DNA of 64,000 bases from Clavaria fumosa (lineage: Eukaryota; Basidiomycota; Agaricomycetes; Agaricales; Clavariaceae): the NCBI GenBank assembly GCA_951802425.1, contig OX637798.1:558001-622000 (forward strand). Reading direction: 5' to 3'. How positions within the stretch are numbered: the stretch's first letter is position 1; the number at the start of each line of letters is the position of its first letter. Below are positions 31,146-41,935 of the stretch, in pieces. A program made the translations under genes and the position numbers. The notes beneath the pieces are model-generated. The model worked only from the letters and a program-made list of their open reading frames with translations, was not told where the DNA came from and searched no databases.

Positions 31146-33672
31146 ATGTCGGACGGTTCACATCACTCACCTTCGACGGGGAAGGCGTTCCTTCCGCTGA
31201 TCAACGAACCGCTCGTGAAGAATCCGTATGTTCCAACTGACACTTGCGGCGACATCGGCCCCATGAGCTACGCAGTGCAGTTATTCTTGAATTCGCACAT
31301 CTTGGAAGCCGAAGACTTCTGCCGCAAGGGCGACCCAGACGGGTACGTCACTCACTTTCGTACCAGATTTATTGTTGACGACGATGCACATGTAGATCTC
31401 GTCTCTACTTTTCGATGGGTTATGGATTTATACAAATGGTGAAGGCAATGATGACCTTCGCAGATGAGGTTTTTGCCCTTCCACCCTCTCATGTCTTACT
31501 CCTTACGTTACTTCAGGACATGCTTGACGCCATACGACACACGACACACTCCGTCCAAACTGCACAGCAGCATCGCAAGCGAGCTCCTTGGTTCACCAAC
31601 ATCATCACTGGCTTAATCACAGGGACCTCTTCGCAGCACATTTCGTTCATCGAAAGCATGACCGTGTCCGAACGGCATGCTGAACTTGTTTACGCCGAAT
31701 GCCTCTTCATCAAGGTTTGCCTATTTTCCTTCGTTACAATGTGCTGAATTGGTATCAAGGCGGCTCTTGGGCTCGTGCACTCAGGAGACTGGATGTCTTT
31801 TATCAAAGAGGGGTACGGTGTTATCGTTCCCAAGTCACAGCGACTCACTAGTCTCACTCTGCGTCAGGCTGAGTATGCGAACTGGGTTCATGATCTTCAG
31901 TCGACTCCGCGAGTTCCTTGACTACACAGACTCTAAGGCCGCTGCTCAGGGACAAGGGCCAGAGGATCAGACAATTGACCCGCACTTTCGATCCGGTGTG
32001 CTATTGGGCAGTGGGCTCTGCAGCATTGCTCTGAGTTATATGCCCGAGCGACTGAAAACTTTGGCGGAGTTGTTTGGCTTTCACGGTGACCGACATGAGG
32101 GTTTAAAATGGTTATATCGGGCAGGGGGTTGGGGTCACGATAATGATGAGACTCTGATAGATGCGGGTCAGTTGGACATTGCTGGTGTCTTGCCCATTCT
32201 CTCGCTGATGAGGCGAATGGTAGATAAGGAGGGTATCCGACGCCCCTTTTGTGACCTTTCTATCTTGTTCTTCAATCTCTCATTGTCTAGCATTACTTTC
32301 GATAGTCAACACATAGCAATATCGCAGAAAGTACTGGATTGGAATTTGAGACGATATCCGAACGGTATGTAACCTTCTCCTGGACAAAGGCTGGCGTTGA
32401 CATCCGGGTTAGGCGTATTGTTCCTGTACTATGCTGGGCGGTTGGCATATACCCGGGGTGAACCTCGTGGCGCCGTCGAATATTATGCCAAAGCAATGGA
32501 GGCCCAATCACAGTATAAAAATATGCACCATGGATTGACATTCGAGATGGCCCTCGCGAACCTTGCTCTTTGGGATATTCCCGCTGGCCTTGCGTTGTGG
32601 AGGGAGCTCACAGCGGACGGCAGAGTAAGCAAGCCGTTACCCGTATTCCTTATACTGAACTTGTCCGTTAGTGGTCCAAAGCTATATACACGTATGGTAC
32701 GGCAGTCTGCTTGCTGGAACTTGGTCAACATAAGGAGGCTTGCGAGATGATGGCCAAAGTCCCCACTCTCCGTATTAAGATCGCTGGCAAATCTATTCCT
32801 TTGGAGGTATGTATCTGCGGCAAATGAGCACGGCAGTCGGTCTTAGCTCGTTCACAGAAATTCGTTGCTCGTAAGGCGCGTAAATTCCAGAGTCAGGGCC
32901 AGCGTCTAGCCTTGCCCGGACTGGAATTTGCTTACTCTTTCATGTCCATTTCCCATGCACCACGAAATGTTGTGGTCTCAAAGATGTTGCCCCTGGTCGA
33001 GGACTGCCTTTCCGGATTGAGAGCATATGAGGACAGGCCATCAGACTATGAGAGTGGTCATGGATATTGGGATGACTACTGCCTCGCAAAGTTTTTTGAA
33101 GGGTTGTGCTTTCGTTATGCTGCACATACAGTACGTCTCGGAGGATTCCCACAAGATACATTTGAACACAAATTTGTTCTGCAGGACCAGAATGCTGTTG
33201 CCGTCCCCGGTGATACATTCTCGATCACGAAAGCAGATGCCGAAACGCGTGCTATCGACGCGTTTAATTTCGTATTGGCGCACGGCCCTAAGATCGAGTT
33301 GGATCACTACATTGTATACTGCACACGTATGTGCTTCTTTATACTCTTCGCTACACTCTGATTTCAGTGCAATTAGATTTTGAGCTTGGTCGACTTCTTG
33401 CATGTATGGGAAGGAGAGAGGAAAGCCGAAAACATTTTGAACTCATACTTACGGGCATGTAGTCACCGCAATCACGCTCATATCTGTCTGACGGCTTTCC
33501 AGGTGATCATCTTGAAGTGATGCCAACGAGTGGGAAAGGGAAATACAGTTTACAGGTCAGTAGAGCTGCTACTGGCGGTAGGCACATTTGACTTACTGTT
33601 CTTTAGGGTAGCATACATCTTCGCACCCGTGCTGCTCTTGATGCCCTTAATAAAGGAGAACCAAAGTTATAG
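31146..33672 (+). CDS. IML2: IML2 / TTC39 family tetratricopeptide protein
   Basis: Twelve exons join to 655 aa with all phases consistent: about 31146-31342, 31396-31714, 31760-31812, 31868-32166, 32224-32364, 32413-32624, 32672-32806, 32858-33130, 33185-33326, 33377-33454, 33503-33555 and 33607-33672. Family hallmarks in order are LNSHILEAEDFCRKG, RHAELVYAECLF, HFRSGVLLGSGLC, KVLDWNLRRYPNG, LANLALWDIPAGLALWREL and a C-terminal YWDDYCLAKFFEGL. Yeast Iml2 is linked to lipid-droplet-dependent clearance of inclusion bodies, and TTC39 proteins are TPR scaffolds; the role here is by family only. The tenth intron appears to use a GC donor (gcatgt). ATG 31146 was chosen because it follows the CACC-like context less ambiguously; 31092 remains possible. 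Confidence 0.9.
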
Positions 33673-35192
33673 TGGGCTTATTTACCAAGGGTGGGATGCT
33701 ACTAGACTGTGAGTGCGAAAGGAATGGGGCCAGCGGTCGGCAGTACTGGTGGGCGTGGGATGTGGGAAGCGAAGCTCATAGCTGGGGTGTTTTTATCTTT
33801 GAATTGGTTACAAAGCGTTCCCAGCCGCTGTTACTGTTATGACCTTGCTTCAGCAAAGGTCTCTTATTGCCAAAATGGATACCACCATGTTTGTACTCTG
33901 GCAAGCACTGCTGACTCGCTGACGACTAGTTGCCCTATTTGCTATTTCGTGGTGCGTCTCCGCCGCCGCTGGCCGCGCCTCTCCTCGCGTCCCGCGTCCC
34001 CTTACCTGCCGCTGCCTTCCGGCGTCTTATCATCGCCATCGTCATGCAGGACGGCGGCGACGACCACCATGTTACCCCCAACGTCGGTGCTCCATCAGTC
34101 CCTCCCACCGTTCCATCTGTAACCTTGCATTCGATTCTCTGCTCACTTTGCTGTTTTATCAACAATGCCGCGCCACAAGGTCTGGGCATACTCAATCATG
34201 AGACGTGCGTTGGCGAAGGCAGGGCCATAGCCGAAACATATCACAAGCAGGGTACAAAGCTTAGTCCTCGCTCTTTCCTTACCGCCGAATAAACGCTCTG
34301 GAATTAGTTGGACGCCAGTTGAGGACATGAAACGTGAAGGGCATGCAGTTCAACTTGACATGCAGTTCGGACTGGACACATTGTGTAATTGTGTATTGTT
34401 GAACATTCAATACTCCTTTGCTTCGAAACTGTGATTCGACATGCCAATCATGCATCGCCTTGACACAGGAGACCCGACCTCACCTATGTCTGTCTTGCTG
34501 ATGAGCCCGAGTCGCTCGTGCCTAGACGAACCGTGTACTTCCCCGTCCTAGTGCGACATGCGCACCCTCCAATCGATAGATCTCATGCAGCCGCGTCGGC
34601 GCCATCACATGTCTGTCATGGAATGCTTTGCGTGATCGTGGATACCTCTCTTACTTCCGTTTCTATAATATCTGAAACTGGTGCTTGGATAAACGTCGCT
34701 GGCCTCGTGAACAAGAGGAATAGATGTCGCGTTGGATGCCAACAAGGAGCGCGATCAAACCGCGCATTCAACGCCGCCTTCTTTGCCCCTATGTACTGCA
34801 CACCGCATTACCAGCCGACAAAGCTATTACGCTGTGACATGCTCATACATCCATATCCGCCGTAAATTGCTACAACACTCCTTCCGCCAATTCGTTGATG
34901 GCATTGTTGTTCATAGATAAATAAATGTCAATTTCCGCGTGGAACTGCACTGCCCCGCTTCGGCAGTTCCAGTGTTTCCATTTTTACAAGACGGAAGTCC
35001 CTCTACGCGTGAGGCTCATGCATTGATCACCTCATGCATTGATCACCTCAGAGCAGCAAATTCGGATCACTGTACTGTAAGTCGAATCTAGTTTTCCTAC
35101 TATTTCTTTTCCTGGGGTCGAACTTTTTCGGCATCTGCATCCTTTGGAACATAGACACAGCGAAACACCTTGTAAGTAAGAGGCGTCTGACC
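33673..35192. other. Intergenic, nothing coding supported
   Basis: Several short frames exist (for example 33930-34292 plus, 34143-34328 minus) but none has convincing protein-like sequence or consistent splicing. A hairpin ggaactgc ... gcagttcc lies at 34941-34970, and a 17-bp direct repeat (catgcattgatcacct) at about 35017-35050. Confidence 0.4.
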
Positions 35193-36388
35193 TCACGCCA
35201 GCATCAATTTGTTTGCGGCCGTGATATAAAGGTACAACGGCACGGCTGGATAAAAATCGTGAGTGATGAGTAGAAACGAAAGGTGGCGACGCACATAGGG
35301 CTCCAAAGAAAATACCAGACCTGTAGGAAAGTCAACAATGGAGGAAATTGGAAAAGCAAGGTCTAAACAAACCGGAGAAATCCATTCGCAACCTGGTTGT
35401 GTTCAACATAAATGTAATTATAGAGCAACCTCAAGCCGATGCTGTCACCGGGTGAACGGTCAGCTGGCCCCAGTTGACACAGAAAATATGCATACAAGGC
35501 GATCGAGCACACGTTGAGGGTATGATGATCCAATCCGGCGTAGTTCCCAACAATCTGCCGATATGAGATATTTCATTAGGCGACTCGACGTAGACTCGGG
35601 AAGAAACTCACAATGGCACCGATCCACAGAGGGAGCACTTCATTTCCGTTCTGCGTGGCGATACATGTGAGCCAGGGCCAATTTCTGGCGCCAATGGGCT
35701 GAACAGACCAGATGCGCGCCATCGAGCCTCTTGATGCGTGTGACAATCTCCGGAGGCGTTCTCTTTTTTTCTGAGGGCCCGTCAACTTGTGTCATATAAC
35801 CGCGTGGGTTAGCGCTGCGATCGGTAAGAATAAGCTCTTAAAGAAATGTTAGGCTAGGGGTGCATACTTGTCGAATACTCCGCATTGCTTCACCAACATA
35901 ATCTGAGTGCTTCCTCAGCCTGTGCGTATCTGGATTCGAGTGAGAGGGAATGACGCACCCTGCTCAAGGACGGATAGAAGGCAGTAAGCCATGCTGCAGG
36001 AATGGAATAGAACGAGAGCGGGGTCGACAGAGTTAGCGGCATATTTCGAAAGTTCAGTAGCGTGAAATCTGGGACCCACAAAAAATGAACGCTTTATGGG
36101 CAGCAGTTCGAATTCGGTCACGTTTCTTGCCACGACAACATTAGTAAGGGGGATGTCGTGTAACATTACTCAGCGGAACACACGGTAGAATAACCCTGAT
36201 ACGGAATTGGGGAGGCTGTCGTGGTAAAATTCACAACCCAAAATTGCGCACAGGTCTTTGTGATAGTTGTCCATGTATGGGAAGCCCCATGTGGGCTTAA
36301 GGGGGTGCCCTGCTGATCGCTGATCACAGAAGTCAGTCGAGTGTAGATATAATGTAAGGAAGAGAATAAAAGCCCTCGCAACGGACAT
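35193..36388 (-). CDS. Spliced gene of unknown family
   Basis: From an ATG at 36388 the minus strand encodes a hydrophobic start (SVARAFILFLTLYLHS), then WGFPYMDNYHKDLCAILGCE. After introns, protein-like exons follow: NVTEFELLPIKRSFFVGPRF, LRKHSDYVGEAMRSIRQ (about 35875-35930), IKRLDGAHLVCSAHWRQKLA (near 35700), VGNYAGLDHHTLNVCSIALY (near 35530), IGLRLLYNYIYVEHNQ and YPAVPLYLYITAANKLMLA with a stop at 35193-35195. The pieces lie in order with plausible 50-70 bp introns, although exact joins were not all resolved. The N-terminal hydrophobic run could be a signal or anchor. I do not recognise a domain. Confidence 0.5.
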
Positions 36389-36606
36389 GACTGTGTTCAA
36401 CGTTCACGATTGACCCGAGGGAGAGGGAGAGCACAAGATCACATGTCCGAACCAGACTCAAGTCACAGTTGTGGCGGTAAACACGGCTTTTTTTTGTTTT
36501 TGTTTTTTTTGTTTTTTTGAATCAGGTTGGGTTTGGTTCCCCAGGTAAACACGGCTGTGATGCGGAAGAGCGCATTCACCCTTACACCCACCTTGCTCAA
36601 AAGAGA

Positions 36607-38063
36607 ATGGCCCAGGTATCCGTCGTCTCGCCGGGCTTTCTGCTGTCCACACTCTTCTTGAGTGTGGCGCCGATGTCCTACTCGACAAACAGGGGGTAAG
36701 TTCTTGCTAATGTATATCGGGGTCTCTACTGAGGATCGTTGTCAGTTTCATGGGTGGGAATCCTACCAAGGCTACATCTGGTATCAACGGCGCCGGAACA
36801 CGAACGTAGCAGGAACTAGGCATTTCGGATAAACGCCAAAGTCTTCTTTGACGACAGTGAGCTTCCTACATCATACCGTTCATACTGCTGTCTCCATACC
36901 ATTGATTCGATGCTGTTCAGGCTCGTGACCTTGCTCGCGATGACCTCATCCGCGTGCTCACGGGGCGATCTGGCGACGCAGTCAATTGGCTGCAGAACAA
37001 ATTTGCCATCGATTTATCCAAAGTCGCCCGTCTCGGTGGGCACTCTCAACCCCGTACCCACCGTGGCAACGCCCAGTGAGCCGTTTTGACCTTTTTGAGA
37101 TACCGCCTTCCCATGTCGCTGGTTCTCTTTAGGTTATCACTTATGACCAAATCCTCACCGTCAGCAATCCCAAGCGTGTCAAGATCCTGAGAAAGGCTCG
37201 CGTCTCTAAATTTCTCAAGGATGCTACAGGTGCCGTCGCTGGATGTGAATACCAACGCGGGGGCAAAACGGAGACCGCCCACGGAGCCGTCATCATCGTC
37301 ACAGGCGGGTACGCTGCGGACTTCACCACGGACTCGCTCTTGAAGAAGCATCGGCCTAAATATTACGATCTTCCTACCACAAATGGCGATCATTGTACGG
37401 GTGACGGACACAAGCTCGCCATGGCGATTGGCGCAAATGCTGTCGATTTGGAGAAGGTGCAAGTGCATCCGACGGGCTTGGTTGACTCGAAGGAGCCGGA
37501 CGCCAAGGTCAAACTCCTGGCTGCTGAAGCGCTTCGCGGCGTCGGTGGTTTGTTGTTGGATGACACGGGCTCCCGTTTCGTAGAAGAGCTGCAGCATCAC
37601 GATTGATCGAGAAGGCTGGACTGGGCGCTATTGCGGACCAGCTTGGGTCGTCACAGCCGCAGCAGCAGCAGCAGGTTGAGGCTCCTGCCACTGCTGCGCC
37701 TGCCTTGGGCAAGGCAGACACGGCAAGCAAGGTGTTCACGCCGGACGAAGTCGCAAAGCATGACAAGAAAGAGGACGTGTGGGTCATCGTGAACGGGGAG
37801 GTGTTGGATATCACTGACGTCAGTTCTCCGCCCCCCCTTTTTCTTCCTTTTCTGTCCCCAAGTGATGCCATCCAGTGTAGTTCCTGTTGATCATCCCGGT
37901 GGCGAGAAAGCGATCATGCTCTATGCGGCGGAGGAGTTTAACATGCTTCACGATCCCAAGGTCATAGTGCTTTCTTTTTTCAATGTTGTTGCTCACTGTA
38001 TGCTCGCGAATAGGTGATCCCGAGGTATGCGCCGAACTGTGTCATCGGGAAAATCAGGCAGTA
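36607..38063 (+). pseudogene. Fumarate reductase-cytochrome b5 fusion, deleted
   Basis: The gene starts with MAQVSVVSPGFLLSTLFLSV at 36607. Recognisable flavoprotein exons follow: ATSGINGAGTRT near 36775 (with a stop/frame break after it), ARDDLIRVLTGRSGDAVNWL, KVARLGGHSQPRTHRGNA, VKILRKARVSKFLKDATGA, VTGGYAADFTTDSLLKKHRPKYY, GDHCTGDGHKLAMAIGANAV and LEKVQVHPTGLVD. The N-terminal GxGxxG FAD loop expected before ATSGINGAG is missing, and after FVEELQHH the whole C-terminal catalytic half (hundreds of residues in Osm1/Frds-type enzymes) is gone. The sequence passes straight into a Gln-rich linker and a cytochrome b5 domain (FTPDEVAKHDKKEDVWVIVNG, heme motif DHPGGEKA), ending at 38063. With both ends of the flavin site gone it cannot be an active fumarate reductase. 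Confidence 0.8.
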
Positions 38064-38294
38064 GACAGTAGACATTTTTTCATGGTTTGGTTTTGTAGAA
38101 ATTTAGGGATTTTTCCCTCTTGCTGATGATGCATGATGCCTCGATCGCCTCCGGGCCTTACCATCCAACTAGCCTTATTAGTTTCTTTATGCGGGCGAAC
38201 AAAAATTGGTGCCCACTAGTACTCATGATTGTCGGCGTCATCACTAATTGTCTACGAGGTTGTTATTACAAGTCTCATCATGAGTGTCAAAGAG

Positions 38295-38762
38295 TCAGTC
38301 TACGTGATCGCTTCCTTCGGCGTTGTCGTCGTCAACGCGCTCGACGGAGACGCACCAGAGCATGGCGCCCCACGGCTGTGCACCGGGCTGCTGCTGCTGC
38401 TCGCAATAGGAGAAGCGGAATGGCTGGCCGTCCCAGCACTTCATGAAGTCGAAGGAGGGGCCGCCGGGGAGACGCAGGGCGAGGCGCGGGCTGAACTCGA
38501 GGAAGCGGTAGCAGAAGCCAGTCATGATGAAGTCCTGGAGGTCGGGGCGGTGAGCGGGAAGAGTGGGAGGACTTACGTGTGGGCCGAACTCGATCTCGCG
38601 ACTCGCGCCTGTGCTGCGCTTGGCTGAAGTAGGAGCGGCGTCGCTGATAGATAGGCTGGGCAACCACCACAGCTCGGATTCAACAAGAAGGTGCATTGTC
38701 ATTGATATTTGTAAAAGTTGAGGATCAGCCTCCCTGATCCAATAGGAATAGCGGCGAATCAT
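38295..38762 (-). pseudogene. DUF1769 C-terminal fragment
   Basis: A minus-strand intron (GTAAGT donor at about 38574, CAG acceptor at about 38535) joins REIEFGPH to DFIMTGFCYRF. The following exon has LRLPGGPSFDFMKCWDGQPF, then PWGAMLWCVSVERVDD, and stops at 38295. The LPG ... KxWDGQPxRF pattern is that of fungal DUF1769 proteins, whose function is unknown. The part upstream of about 38660 (MHLLVESELWW) has no clear continuation and no start with a full N-terminal domain, so this is probably the remaining 3' end of a truncated gene. Confidence 0.45.
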
Positions 38763-39691
38763 GTCATGATTGGAGTTATACGCAAAGCACGATGGGCGGG
38801 GGAATATTCAACTCGGGTGACCGACGACGGGCGGCTAGGGCGTCCCCGTCAGCGGTAGCGGCAACAAGGAGATCGAGGGCGCGTCGCTGCCCTGGCTCTG
38901 CTTCTTCGTGGTAGGGCAATCAGGGTAGTACCCATGGTGTATGGGTAATGTGCCTATGGTAGCGCCCATACTTCTGTTGCGCGTGGATGTGTGACCTAGC
39001 AGAGTTCAAAATGACCCGACGATTTGGTAACCGGCCATCAAAAAGTTCAATTCGGCGACTCGGCCCGGCCATGAGGTGAACCGTGGAAACGATTTCGGAC
39101 AGCTCATATCCATGTTCGGATTTGGACGTGAAGTGAGGTTGGATATAAAGTTATCTCCTCGTCTCCACCCCCCTATCGTTATCGCTTCACTTTCCTTCTC
39201 ATCGCCTGCTCGTCGTCCACGCCCGTCCCCATCCCCGCCGTCACCATCCCCGCCGTCACCTCACCCTGCCCTTGCTTTCACCATCGTCGTCCCACCAGCC
39301 TCTGCTGTCGCCTTGTCCCCGTCCGCTTCTGCTGTCACCTAGCCCGCCTACCCTTGTCCCTCTCCATCACCATCTGCCCTTTCCCCCGCCCTTTTTGTCC
39401 TAAGTCTCCTCCTTGTTGCCCCTCACCTTTGTTGTTTCTGTCTGCCTCTACTGTTGTTTTCTCCCTGCTACTCTTCTGAGTAAGTTCTCGTACCCCTCAC
39501 CCTCTATCCTAGCTAATCCATTGCCCAGCTGTATTGCTCTGCCCCTGCACTACCCTCTAGTTCATAGGCCCCCACCGCCCTTGTAAGTTCCCTCCACAAT
39601 CATCATTCCTTGCATTTGAATAACTAGATTAATGCAGTTTACAATCACATAGCACTTCTTTTGTTTGAGTCCACACTCACCTATAGCGCCA
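38763..39691. promoter_or_regulatory. Intergenic with long pyrimidine-rich promoter-like tract
   Basis: 38763-39150 shows nothing coding. From about 39160 to 39560 the plus strand is strongly CT-rich (repeats of ccgtcaccatccccgccgtc and tgtccctctccatcacc), the type of pyrimidine tract common upstream of highly expressed basidiomycete genes. It leads into the WSC-protein start at 39692. No TATA box close to the start codon was identified. Confidence 0.4.
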
Positions 39692-41935
39692 ATGACACTC
39701 AATAATCTCGGGCTTTCCAAACACTCTAGACGAAGGGATTTTCTCATTGTCATATTGTGCTTCTTAATTGCCGCCGTCTCGTCTGACATCAGATATGAGG
39801 GATGCTTCTCAGACAACCCCAACAGGGTACTTGGCGGCCCCTCCGCGTACAGAACAGACCTGACAACGGAAATGTGCATACACCTATGTCGAAACCATGA
39901 CTTCAAATATGCCGGGGTAGAGTACAGCACCATGTGCTTTTGCGGAAACACGCTACCCGCAGCGTCGATAGACGAAAAGGTGTGCAACGCCACATGTGCG
40001 GGAAACGCAACGGAAATGTGTGGAGGAACTTGGGCCATCGGCGTCTATGACACGAGAGACTACCTGTCTCCACAAACGCAGACAAGACGCAATGGCATGG
40101 TCAAAATCGTTGTTGGGGCCACGATCAGTGGAGTCATTGCGCTTTGCATAGCCATATACCTGGCATCCAGCAAAAAGAACACTCCCAAAAATTACCCAGA
40201 TGATAGGAGCCTCAAGAACGTGTACAGGCCCTCCAAGATCGCTTGGTTGATAGTTATCTCGTTGTTGGTGCTCTCTTTGGCCACCATCATTGCAGCAGCA
40301 AGTGCAAACACAGTAGTCCTTCGGATCCGCAGTCTTGGCCAATTTGAAAAGATCAAGGGCGGCATAATTGCCATTGTGGCCACAATCTTACATGTACTCA
40401 TTGGAGATGTAGTGATGAAGAAATGTGCCTTTATTGCAGTCTGGGTATTGATGATCTACCCAAGGCAAGTGAGGTTCTCACTTCTCTACAATGCAATTGC
40501 CGGCATAGGATGGGATAGGATCACATACTGCTTACGGAACAAGGAGCGCCTTGTCCTAGTGATATGGATAGCATTCGGCACTGGATCCATCATAGCCTCG
40601 CTTGTCACTGGCCTCATATTCAAGGATACTGTGTGTACAGATGTGGCATCAGTCACCACTCCAGTTGCCTCATTTTGGAGACAGATAGCGGGAGGTGGCA
40701 ACAATTCTGTAATTACAGGATACCAGGCTGCCATCATGGCCATGGGAAGCATTGCCAACAAGCTAGACTCGCCTGGGATCATCTATGATAGGAACACGAG
40801 TGGATTTATAGCCTTGAGACCTCTCCAATACCCGGAAACCTTCAGAAATGTGAGCATAGTTAAAGGGCTTGAAGCAGTACTCACCACCACCTCATGCAAA
40901 CTGGGAGTAGTGACACAGAACTTCACTCTTCCATACACATTTCCAAATGGAAACCAAATACTACTAGTAAACTATGATGAGCAAGCCTTTGACTTGACCA
41001 TTGACAATGGAGGTCCTGAGAGGTTCAAGTGGATTGACATGGGTACAAGCCAATCCTCTGGCAAGATCCACCATGCTGCCACAAGGGCTGTGTCAGTCAT
41101 AAATGATGATGATTACCCAAGATACCTGCTAGTTGGAGAACTTCAAAGAGATCTAGGAGTGAACCTGACAGTCAACATACCTCCAAACAGCATTTTCAAC
41201 ATCACAGTACACCTGGTCATATCCACATGTGATGTTGTATCACACCCCATCAATGTGACAATGACTGGAGATTTGCTGACCTTGGTGGACACAATAGAAG
41301 GCAATGGAGTAGACAATTGGTGGTCAATAGTCAACACTACTGGTATTAGATTGGGACTGGAGTATGCATATCTGAACATGAGACCACGTTCAGGAGCAGG
41401 AGCTTTAAGTCCAGGCCTGCTGGAAGACATATCTCTCAACTATTCCTTTACAGGAATGCAGTGCAATGGAATTCTAGAATGTGTGGAGCAACTGCACTCC
41501 AAAACTTTCTCATCAATACTACAGAACACTGCAATTCCCCTAGTGTATGACCTCCAGACCTACCAAATTGAAACACACAAAACATGCCCCATAAGCATTG
41601 ATATCAACATCTTACTCCTAACATTTGGCATTATGGGCATGTGCTACTCAACCTTGGCATTGGCTGAGCATTTCATAAGGCTAACCAGAAAGACCTGTAG
41701 ACCCACAACATCCATCCTTGAGTTGTGCAAACGTTCCTCAGGATTCATCATGATGAGCACAGAAGGTGGACAAGGTGTGGCAGGTGAAATGGAACTCCTT
41801 GAAACTGTAGGCAATGAGAACATCAGTGCCAACTTCAAGACAACAGATTTGCAAAATGCAATACACTTCTCATTTGACACAAATGATAGGAGTATAAGAT
41901 CCTCAGACTTGACTGGAGATGAACATGTCATGTGA
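39692..41935 (+). CDS. WSC-domain polytopic membrane protein
   Basis: The intronless 747-residue frame starts at ATG 39692 (the upstream in-frame TTG is not a eukaryotic start). It has a signal peptide (FLIVILCFLIAAVSS, about 18-32), then a WSC domain (about 33-125: IRYEGCFSDNPNRVLGG, MCIHLCRNHDFKYAGVEY, CFCGNTLP, CNATCAGNATEMCGG) with the eight-cysteine pattern. Hydrophobic helices follow at about residues 138-160, 190-215, 225-260 and 285-305, then a long outer region with many NxT/S glycosylation sites, a last helix near 630-650 and a Ser/Asp-rich end. WSC domains bind cell-wall glucans and act as wall sensors or lectins; here the domain is joined to a polytopic body rather than the usual single helix. 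The lack of introns is unusual for this neighbourhood. Confidence 0.85.
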   Translation: MTLNNLGLSKHSRRRDFLIVILCFLIAAVSSDIRYEGCFSDNPNRVLGGPSAYRTDLTTEMCIHLCRNHDFKYAGVEYSTMCFCGNTLPAASIDEKVCNATCAGNATEMCGGTWAIGVYDTRDYLSPQTQTRRNGMVKIVVGATISGVIALCIAIYLASSKKNTPKNYPDDRSLKNVYRPSKIAWLIVISLLVLSLATIIAAASANTVVLRIRSLGQFEKIKGGIIAIVATILHVLIGDVVMKKCAFIAVWVLMIYPRQVRFSLLYNAIAGIGWDRITYCLRNKERLVLVIWIAFGTGSIIASLVTGLIFKDTVCTDVASVTTPVASFWRQIAGGGNNSVITGYQAAIMAMGSIANKLDSPGIIYDRNTSGFIALRPLQYPETFRNVSIVKGLEAVLTTTSCKLGVVTQNFTLPYTFPNGNQILLVNYDEQAFDLTIDNGGPERFKWIDMGTSQSSGKIHHAATRAVSVINDDDYPRYLLVGELQRDLGVNLTVNIPPNSIFNITVHLVISTCDVVSHPINVTMTGDLLTLVDTIEGNGVDNWWSIVNTTGIRLGLEYAYLNMRPRSGAGALSPGLLEDISLNYSFTGMQCNGILECVEQLHSKTFSSILQNTAIPLVYDLQTYQIETHKTCPISIDINILLLTFGIMGMCYSTLALAEHFIRLTRKTCRPTTSILELCKRSSGFIMMSTEGGQGVAGEMELLETVGNENISANFKTTDLQNAIHFSFDTNDRSIRSSDLTGDEHVM

